13,263 nt of DNA. Origin: Maritimibacter sp. GTDB taxonomy: Bacteria > Pseudomonadota > Alphaproteobacteria > Rhodobacterales > Rhodobacteraceae. The position numbers and the translations under genes are program-made. The stretch spans positions 1 through 13,263 of the forward strand of contig DOUP01000114.1 of assembly GCA_003520545.1 (NCBI GenBank). Direction: 5' to 3'. A model generated the notes under the pieces. It was not told the DNA's origin and did no database searches. It saw only the letters and a program-made list of their open reading frames with translations. How positions within the stretch are numbered: position 1 is the first letter of the stretch; each line of letters starts with the position of its first letter. Shown here piece by piece: positions 5,986 to 11,404 of the stretch.

Positions 5986-6620
5986 TTTGCTTCCTCCTCG
6001 TTCAGCAATCCGTCCGCCACGAGCCGATCCGCCCAGCCTTGCGGGCCATCGAACAGATGCACCTGCCAACCCCGTGCGGCGGCGGCGTCGATGTTGTCAT
6101 GCCTGTCATCGGTAAACAGAAGCCGTTCGGGCGGAATGCCGCAATCTGCCTCGACCATCTCGTAAATCCGTGGATCAGGTTTGGTAACGCCCATGTGGCC
6201 CGAAATGTAGCGGCGGTCGAATTCCGTGAGAAAGGTATCGCGGCTTTCTGACAGTGCAAAACTGTCCACGCCGAAATTGGACAGCGCGAAAACCGGCACA
6301 CCCTTGCCCCGTAGCGCGCGCAAGAGGCGCACCGAATGGTCGATCACCGGCGTGGCAAGATCGAGCCAGCGGTCGTGCCAGAGCATGATGATATCGGCGA
6401 GGTCCGGATGCGCCGCCGCCGTTTCCCCGACGACCTGCCGGAAGCTCTCACCGCGGTCGAAGCGCTCGTTCATCGCGTGCATGTCGACGCGGTCAAAAAG
6501 CGCGCGCCGGGCCACTTCGCCCACCATTTCGTCCAGCCGATCCTCGGGCTGCCACGTGATCAGCACGTTTCCGATGTCAAAGAGAACGGCGGCGGGGCGG
6601 GGATCGGGCGTTTCGGTCAT
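5982..6620 (-). CDS. HAD-superfamily hydrolase, YihX-like
   Basis: A 212-residue haloacid-dehalogenase-superfamily hydrolase, subfamily I with a helical cap, probably a small-molecule phosphatase. Motif I is VLFDIGNVL with nucleophile Asp15; the usual second Asp is replaced by Gly, as in the YihX-like branch (FDxGNV). Motif II is ALSNFG with Ser114, motif III is Lys147 in VTKPDPRIY, and motif IV is FTDDRHDNI with Asp171 and Asp172. All residues needed for phosphoaspartyl chemistry except that second Asp are present. It is the middle gene of a minus-strand trio: 35 bases after the response regulator and overlapping the cyclodeaminase-family gene by ATGA, so translation is probably coupled. Its start has no good ribosome binding site. 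The physiological phosphate ester is unknown. Confidence 0.87.
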   Translation of the reverse strand: MTETPDPRPAAVLFDIGNVLITWQPEDRLDEMVGEVARRALFDRVDMHAMNERFDRGESFRQVVGETAAAHPDLADIIMLWHDRWLDLATPVIDHSVRLLRALRGKGVPVFALSNFGVDSFALSESRDTFLTEFDRRYISGHMGVTKPDPRIYEMVEADCGIPPERLLFTDDRHDNIDAAAARGWQVHLFDGPQGWADRLVADGLLNEEEAK

Positions 6621-6655
6621 GGCGCGACCCTAGGGCGGCGGGGGCCGGAAGGAAA

Positions 6656-7027
6656 CTAGCCTTTGTGTTGCCGGTCGCCATGGTGCGCGACGACGGCGGC
6701 CAGATCGGCGGGCGGTGTTTGCGCGGGCAGGAAGGCGCAGGCGTTGGGGCACATCGTGAAGACCTGGCCATCCGAGAAAAAGGACGTGGCCGTCACGAAG
6801 ACGACCCGCGCGTCCGGCCGACGATAGGCGGCATAATCGGCGACGGCGATTGCGCCGGACCCGGGGAGATCGAGGTCCGCAACGATGATATCGACCGCAT
6901 CATCCCGCAGCACATCCATCGCCACATCTTCGCTGGTGGCCAGGCACACGACGGCTCCCTGGCTCTCCAGGTGGCGCGCCCAAAGTTGGCCCAGCTCGAC
7001 CTTGTCTTCGACGATGAGAACTTTCAT
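6656..7027 (-). CDS. Single-domain response regulator (receiver only)
   Basis: A 123-residue CheY-like receiver domain with no output domain. The acidic pair is Glu7-Asp8 (VLIVEDK), the likely phosphoacceptor is Asp51 (IIVADLDLPG) and the switch Thr79 is in VFVTATS. The conserved lysine of the usual K-P motif is missing: the matching segment reads CAFLPAQTPP (residues 97-106). Loss of that Lys often alters or weakens phosphorylation-driven switching, so this may be an atypical receiver. I chose the ATG at 7027, which begins the canonical first strand and has a ggag site; the in-frame start at 7081 adds 18 residues with no receiver homology. No histidine kinase gene is nearby. It leads a probable operon with the HAD and cyclodeaminase-family genes. 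Confidence 0.85.
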   Translation of the reverse strand: MKVLIVEDKVELGQLWARHLESQGAVVCLATSEDVAMDVLRDDAVDIIVADLDLPGSGAIAVADYAAYRRPDARVVFVTATSFFSDGQVFTMCPNACAFLPAQTPPADLAAVVAHHGDRQHKG

Positions 7028-7207
7028 GGACTCCGAATGCCCGCAGATTGCCTTCGTATCCCGCCAACCATAGCGCGGCATTCGGCGACTGTAATCGGGT
7101 TTCCTAAAATCCTCGATACGACAATTCGGTCAGGACCATTCGATTGACGCGCGATGCGTTGCCTTTTGCGCTTGTTTGCGGTTCAAGCGTTCCCCAAAGG
7201 AGAGCTC
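7028..7207. promoter_or_regulatory. Divergent intergenic region between response regulator and cobalamin operon
   Basis: This 180-base region must drive transcription both ways. I found ttgacg at 7144-7149 on the plus strand but no acceptable -10 at the right distance, and no convincing pair on the minus strand. No cobalamin-riboswitch B12 box or long structured leader is apparent. A ribosome binding site (aaaggagag, 7196-7204) precedes the DUF1636 start. Confidence 0.5.
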
Positions 7208-7582
7208 ATGGCGACGTGGATCACAGTCTGTGAAACCTGCAAACGCGAGGGTTGGGACGAGTCGGGTGCGGAGCGTCCCGACGGCGCGGCTTTGGCAGAG
7301 ATGGTGGAGCGTGCAGCGGAAGGCACCGCGTTGCGGGTGCGGCGCGTGGCGTGCCTCATGGGCTGCGATCATTCCTGCAACGTGGCGGTGCAGGCGTCTG
7401 GCAAGCTGAACTACACGCTGGGCCGGTTCGAGGTCAGCGAAGAGGCCGCGCAGGGCATCGTGGATTGGGCGGCTCTTCATTCCGCGAGCGAAACAGGTCA
7501 AGTGCCTTATCGGACGTGGCCCGTTGCCGTGAAGGGGCACTTCGTGACCCGTCACCCGCCGCTCCCCGAGGATGACGCATGA
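7208..7582 (+). CDS. DUF1636 cysteine-rich, probably metal-binding protein
   Basis: A 124-residue protein of the DUF1636 family, often annotated as a metal-binding protein and often found with cobalamin genes. Five cysteines stand out: Cys8 and Cys11 (VCETCKREGWD), then Cys49, Cys53 and Cys57 (VACLMGCDHSCNVAVQ). The spacing recalls the ferredoxin-like/thioredoxin-like [2Fe-2S] fold. No signal peptide is seen, so it is cytoplasmic. The ATG at 7208 follows a good ribosome binding site (aaaggagag) 4 bases upstream; the longer in-frame start at 7154 has none. Its stop overlaps the cobC start (ATGA), so it is the first gene of a translationally coupled cobalamin unit. Cofactor and role (redox partner or metal handling) are inference. 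Confidence 0.82.
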   Translation: MATWITVCETCKREGWDESGAERPDGAALAEMVERAAEGTALRVRRVACLMGCDHSCNVAVQASGKLNYTLGRFEVSEEAAQGIVDWAALHSASETGQVPYRTWPVAVKGHFVTRHPPLPEDDA

Positions 7583-8550
7583 CCGCCCGGACGCGGACAC
7601 AGCGCGACCACGGCGGTGGGCTGGACGGTGCCATCGCGCGGTTTGGCGGGCATCGGGCCGCGTGGGAAGATCTCTCGACCGGCATCAATCCACGTCCCTA
7701 TCCGATCCCCGATCTGCCGGCAGACGCCTGGACCGCGCTGCCGGATCAAGGCGCCATGGACGCGCTGGAAGCAGCGGCGCGAGATTTCTGGATGGTCCCC
7801 GCCGGGGCCGCGGTTCTGGCCGCGCCGGGGGCGTCCTCGCTGATCGCCAAGATCCCGAGCCTCCTGCCGACCGGCACAGTCCGCATTGTCGAGCGGACCT
7901 ACAACGAGCATGAAGCCGCTTTCCGCGCACATGGCTGGTCCGTCGTGCGGGGCGAGGAGGGCGAGCGCGCCGATGCGCGTGTCGTGGTGCATCCGAACAA
8001 CCCGACGGGGTTCATGTGGAGCGGTGCCGATGAGGCGCCGGGGCGGCGGCTCTTGGTCGTGGACGAAAGCTTCTGCGACATTTCGCTTGGCAACACCCAC
8101 GTGCGCTCCATCGCCACCGAACCGGGCGTCCTCATCCTGAAATCTCTGGGCAAGTTCTGGGGTTTGGCGGGATTGCGCCTGGGCTTTGTCATCGGTGATC
8201 CAGCGCTGGTGGCGCAATTGCGCGACGCGCTTGGGCCTTGGCCCGTCTCTGGCCCCGCGCTCGCGGTTGGGCGCGCGGCGCTTGAAGACATGGACTGGGC
8301 CAATCGCACGCGCCAACGGTTGCACGTCGATGTGGCGCGGCTGGATGCGTTGATGCAGTCCAAGGGCGCCGAGGTGGCGGGCGGCACCGCGCTGTTTCGG
8401 CTCTACAAGGTGGATGACGCCGCCGCGTGGCAGGCGCGTCTGGCCAAGGGCCGTATCTGGTCGCGCGTGTTTCCCTATGAGCCGTCCTGGCTGCGTCTCG
8501 GGCTTCCGTCTGACGCCGGATGGGCCAAGCTGGAAGCGGTCCTCGCATGA
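7579..8550 (+). CDS. cobC: CobC, L-threonine-O-3-phosphate decarboxylase-like aminotransferase-fold enzyme
   Basis: A 323-residue fold-type I PLP enzyme related to histidinol-phosphate aminotransferase and annotated as CobC in aerobic-pathway organisms (CobD of Salmonella does the corresponding decarboxylation). It is expected to make (R)-1-amino-2-propanol phosphate from threonine phosphate for the cobalamin nucleotide loop. Marks in order: HGGGLDGAIARFGG near the N-terminus, DLSTGINPRPYP (31-42), HPNNPTG (138-144), VVDESF (160-165) and the PLP lysine Lys192 in KSLGKFWGLAGLRLGF. Length is slightly short but normal for this branch. It overlaps the upstream DUF1636 stop and the downstream cobD start by ATGA at both ends, which indicates stoichiometric coupled expression. 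Confidence 0.92.
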   Translation: MTARTRTQRDHGGGLDGAIARFGGHRAAWEDLSTGINPRPYPIPDLPADAWTALPDQGAMDALEAAARDFWMVPAGAAVLAAPGASSLIAKIPSLLPTGTVRIVERTYNEHEAAFRAHGWSVVRGEEGERADARVVVHPNNPTGFMWSGADEAPGRRLLVVDESFCDISLGNTHVRSIATEPGVLILKSLGKFWGLAGLRLGFVIGDPALVAQLRDALGPWPVSGPALAVGRAALEDMDWANRTRQRLHVDVARLDALMQSKGAEVAGGTALFRLYKVDDAAAWQARLAKGRIWSRVFPYEPSWLRLGLPSDAGWAKLEAVLA

Positions 8551-9458
8551 GTTTCGCCGCGCTCCTCTGTTTCGCACTGATCCTTGATGCGGTGCTGGGG
8601 GAGCCGGACGAGGTCTGGTCCCGCATCCCCCACCCCGCCGTTCTGATGGGGCGCGCGGTGGGCTGGGTTGACCGCAAGATGAACCACGGCAAAGGCCGGA
8701 TCGTCACGGGGGCCGTGGCGCTGGGCGGCTTGATCGTTGTGGTCGGCGGGATCGCTTGGGGTCTGGCGCAGATCGGCTGGCTGGTCGAGATCGTTGTCGC
8801 GGCCGTGCTCCTCGCCCATCGGTCGCTCGTCGATCATGTGCGCGACGTGGCCGATGCGCTTGTGGAAAGCACCGAAGGCGGGCGCCGGGTTGTCGCGAAA
8901 ATCGTCGGGCGGGACACGGCGACGATGGATGACGAGGACATCGCCCGCGCTGCCATCGAAAGTGCCGCCGAGAATTTCGCGGATGGTGTCGTCGCGCCGG
9001 CGTTCTGGTTCCTGATCGCGGGTCTGCCGGGGATCGCGATTTACAAGCTGGTGAACACGGCCGACAGCATGATCGGCTACCGCACACCACGCCACGAGGC
9101 TTTCGGCAAAGCCGCCGCGCGGCTCGACGATCTGTTGAACTGGGTGCCGGCCCGGATCACCGCCGTCCTGATCTTTGCCCTTAACCACAGGCCCAGAGGC
9201 TGGGCGCTCATTCGACAGGACGCCCCGCTCCATCGCTCGCCGAACGCGGGCTGGCCCGAGGCCGCGATGGCGGTAAGCCTCGACGTGGCGCTGGCCGGAC
9301 CGCGCAGCTACGAGGGCGAGGTTCGCGACTACCCGTTCGTGAACGCTCCGGGCGACCGTGACCCGAGCGCCAACGACATCGACCGGGCGGTGTCGGTCCT
9401 TTGGCGGGCGTGGACCGGCCTGTTGGTCCTGTCCTTTATCATCGCGGTTGTGTGGTGA
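8547..9458 (+). CDS. cobD: CobD/CbiB adenosylcobinamide-phosphate synthase, membrane protein
   Basis: A 303-residue integral membrane protein of the CobD/CbiB family, which joins adenosylcobyric acid with aminopropanol (phosphate) to form adenosylcobinamide (phosphate). Diagnostic motifs are LILDAVLGEPDEVW and HPAVLMGR near the N-terminus, ESAAENFADGVVAP (138-151), YKLVNTADSMIGY (166-178) and SPNAGWPEAAMA (231-242). Hydrophobic segments lie at about 3-17, 54-72, 77-91, 150-166 and 288-302. The ATG at 8547 was preferred to 8520 because it overlaps the cobC stop as ATGA and begins the family's N-terminus. Its product and that of cobC act in consecutive steps. Confidence 0.95.
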   Translation: MSFAALLCFALILDAVLGEPDEVWSRIPHPAVLMGRAVGWVDRKMNHGKGRIVTGAVALGGLIVVVGGIAWGLAQIGWLVEIVVAAVLLAHRSLVDHVRDVADALVESTEGGRRVVAKIVGRDTATMDDEDIARAAIESAAENFADGVVAPAFWFLIAGLPGIAIYKLVNTADSMIGYRTPRHEAFGKAAARLDDLLNWVPARITAVLIFALNHRPRGWALIRQDAPLHRSPNAGWPEAAMAVSLDVALAGPRSYEGEVRDYPFVNAPGDRDPSANDIDRAVSVLWRAWTGLLVLSFIIAVVW

Positions 9459-9503
9459 CCCGTTTTTGCTAGGCTCCTTGCGAACCAGGACCGGGAGAAC
9501 CAC

Positions 9504-10697
9504 ATGAAATCGACCCTTGCCGCGTTGGCGCTGAGCCTCGCCACCGCGTTTCCCGCCGGAGCCCAAGACATTCCCGCCCCGCTCGTCGAGTGTGGCGGTT
9601 CGTTTTCGTCCTTCGTGGGTCGGATGAAAGAGCTGGCAGTCGCACAGGGGCATGACCCGGCCACGGTGAACGCGTTTTTCGCCTCTGCCCGTCAGGACGG
9701 CGCAACGCTGAACGCGGACCGGGGGCAGGGGTTTTTCCAGAAAGGGTTCATCGAGTTTTCCCGCGCGCTCATTTCGTCGGGACGGCTCCAGAATGGCCGT
9801 GCCAACCTTCAGAAATACGACAGCGTGTTTGACCGGGTGGAGGCCGAATACGGCGTCAGCCGCGGAGTGCTCGCCGCCTTCTGGGCGTTCGAAACGGATT
9901 ACGGCGCGTTCCAGGGAAACTTCAACACGCTGAACTCGCTGATGACCCTGGGCCACGATTGTCGCCGTCCGGGATTGTTCCAGCCGCAGGTGCTCGCCGC
10001 GCTGGAACTCTACAAGCATGGAGATTTTTCTCCTACCGGCACGACCGGCGCTTGGGCGGGCGAGATCGGGATGGTGCAGATGTTGCCCGAAGACATCATC
10101 GAGAACGGGGTGGATGGTGATGGTGACGGGCATGTGCGGCTGAAATCCTCGCCTGCAGACGCGCTTTTATCCGGTGCCAAGATGCTGAGAAGTCTTGGTT
10201 GGCGTGCTAACGAGCCGTGGTTGCAGGAGGTCGTTGTGCCCGAGGATCTGGACTGGTCGCAAACCGGTTCGGAGACCTCCCTTCCAACCAGCGAATGGGC
10301 TGCGCGTGGCGTGCGGGCGCGGGAGGGGCAGCTTGCCACGAACCTGCCGGGCTCGATCATCCTGCCGGAGGGGCGCAAGGGTCCGGCGTTCATCGCCTAC
10401 CCGAATTTCAACGTCTACTTCGAATGGAACCAAAGCTTCACCTATGTCCTGACGGCGGCCTATTTCGCCAACCGTTTGGAAGGGGCGCAGGTCTATAACG
10501 CGGGCAATCCCGAGCCGGGTCTGTCCGGCGGCCAGATGAAACAGCTTCAGCAGAAGTTGCAGGCGCGCGGCTATGACGTGGGCGGCGTGGACGGCATCTT
10601 GGGCGCAGGCACCCGTGCCGCTGTCCAGGCGGTGCAGATGGAGCTTGGACTGCCAGCCGACGCCTGGCCGACGCACGCGCTTCTGTCTCGTCTCTAA
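9504..10697 (+). CDS. Exported MltB-type lytic murein transglycosylase with peptidoglycan-binding domain
   Basis: A 397-residue exported protein. Residues 1-20 are a signal peptide (MKSTLAALALSLATAFPAGA, cleavage before QDIP). The main domain is SLT_2/MltB-like: GFFQKGFIEFSRALIS, the catalytic Glu130 in WAFETDYGAF, WAGEIGMVQMLPEDI with Gln192, and a calcium-loop-like DGDGDGHV (204-211). A PG_binding_1 domain occupies about 340-395 (MKQLQQKLQARGYDVGG). It cleaves glycan strands to 1,6-anhydromuramyl products in the periplasm. There is no lipobox Cys at the cleavage site, so it is soluble rather than a lipoprotein; Cys30 and Cys153 could form a disulfide. It begins 45 bases after cobD with its own ggga ribosome binding site and may be read through from that operon or have its own promoter. 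Confidence 0.93.
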   Translation: MKSTLAALALSLATAFPAGAQDIPAPLVECGGSFSSFVGRMKELAVAQGHDPATVNAFFASARQDGATLNADRGQGFFQKGFIEFSRALISSGRLQNGRANLQKYDSVFDRVEAEYGVSRGVLAAFWAFETDYGAFQGNFNTLNSLMTLGHDCRRPGLFQPQVLAALELYKHGDFSPTGTTGAWAGEIGMVQMLPEDIIENGVDGDGDGHVRLKSSPADALLSGAKMLRSLGWRANEPWLQEVVVPEDLDWSQTGSETSLPTSEWAARGVRAREGQLATNLPGSIILPEGRKGPAFIAYPNFNVYFEWNQSFTYVLTAAYFANRLEGAQVYNAGNPEPGLSGGQMKQLQQKLQARGYDVGGVDGILGAGTRAAVQAVQMELGLPADAWPTHALLSRL

Positions 10698-10767
10698 GGG
10701 GGTGTTTATGAAAGCTTAGGTTTTATGGTATTGGATGAACTACGAAACCGTTTTCAGTGCAATCACC

Positions 10768-10815
10768 AAAGAATAACCCCGCAGAGCGGTAACTCTGCGG
10801 GGTTATTCTTTTTGT
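10768..10815. terminator. Bidirectional terminator, 19-bp perfect stem
   Basis: The arms aaagaataaccccgcagag (10768-10786) and its exact reverse complement (10793-10811) enclose the loop cggtaa. A GC-rich core is flanked by A tracts on the left and T tracts on the right (five T at 10809-10813), so it can act on both strands. It lies between the convergent transglycosylase and YbjN-like genes. Confidence 0.93.
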
Positions 10816-10836
10816 TCAAGAGTCAGTCAGCCTAGA

Positions 10837-11346
10837 CTACCAGCCGATATGGTCCTCGAAGAGCACGACGCTATCGAGCCAGAGGTCCAGAAGCGCGTCG
10901 AAATCGCGGTAGCTTATCCCGTCATCAGATGTCGCCACATCCATCTCGATCCGCGCCACATCCTCATCCGTCAGATAAGCCCGCACGAACCGACGTTCAC
11001 CCTTCCAGCTGTTCAGCGTTTCGAGCGTCACGTCGCCTTCGGTCCGGTAGCCCGCATAGAACTGAACCGCCTGGCAATCGGTGTTGTCGGTGCAGTCGTA
11101 GAAAAACAGGCTCTGTTTGTCCCCGTGCGACCGAAACTCGATCAGTGGGTCGCCCACGGCGTCTTCGGTCAGGCGGGAGGGAAATCCTTGGCTTTCCAGG
11201 AAGTTGACCAGGCTTTGAGGGTCGGAGGCGAGGACCACGCGGGATTCGTCCGACAGGGTCTTGCTCTGGGCAAAGGCCGGGGCGGTCGCGGTCAAGGCCG
11301 CGAGAGCGGCAGTCATGAAAAGTGTGGTCAGGGATCGGCGTGCCAT
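10837..11346 (-). CDS. YbjN-like exported protein
   Basis: A 169-residue protein with a clear signal peptide (MARRSLTTLFMTAALAALTA, cleavage near AFA-Q at residue 26-27), followed by a YbjN-like domain: SLVNFLESQGFPSRL (45-59), a central beta region (DPLIEFRSHGDKQSLFFYDC) and LTDEDVARIEMDVATSDDGI (125-144). Cys85 and Cys91 (CTDNTDC) probably form a disulfide in the periplasm. YbjN-type domains have a secretion-chaperone-like fold, but the role of exported members is unknown. A strong ribosome binding site (gaaggagga) precedes the ATG at 11346. It lies 58 bases downstream of smc on the same strand; a short near-palindrome (gtagt-att-actac, 11368-11380) occupies that gap. Confidence 0.8.
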   Translation of the reverse strand: MARRSLTTLFMTAALAALTATAPAFAQSKTLSDESRVVLASDPQSLVNFLESQGFPSRLTEDAVGDPLIEFRSHGDKQSLFFYDCTDNTDCQAVQFYAGYRTEGDVTLETLNSWKGERRFVRAYLTDEDVARIEMDVATSDDGISYRDFDALLDLWLDSVVLFEDHIGW

Positions 11347-11404
11347 GTGGTCCTCCTTCGGGTGTTAGTAGTATTACTACCAATCCCGTCCGGGGTGAAC
11401 CGGA

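Noticed and set aside
7028..7207. Possible cobalamin riboswitch ahead of the DUF1636-cobC-cobD unit
   Set aside because: No B12-box-like sequence or extended conserved leader was visible, and the region is short once the divergent promoter is allowed for.
7552..8577. A 341-codon minus-strand open frame opposite cobC
   Set aside because: It lies entirely over cobC and its overlaps; the product is Arg/Pro-rich with no family signal.
8475..10133. A 552-codon open frame on the minus strand, opposite cobD and the transglycosylase
   Set aside because: It is antisense to two clear gene families, spans their boundary, is dominated by Arg/Pro/His/Gly and matches no family I know. High GC with third-position bias readily creates such frames.
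11347..11404. Possible promoter or operator for the YbjN-like gene (ttcacc, 17 bases, taatac on the minus strand, with the near-palindrome gtagt-att-actac)
   Set aside because: The -35 and -10 matches are weak (4 of 6 and 3 of 6) and the palindrome is short, so neither can be called with confidence.
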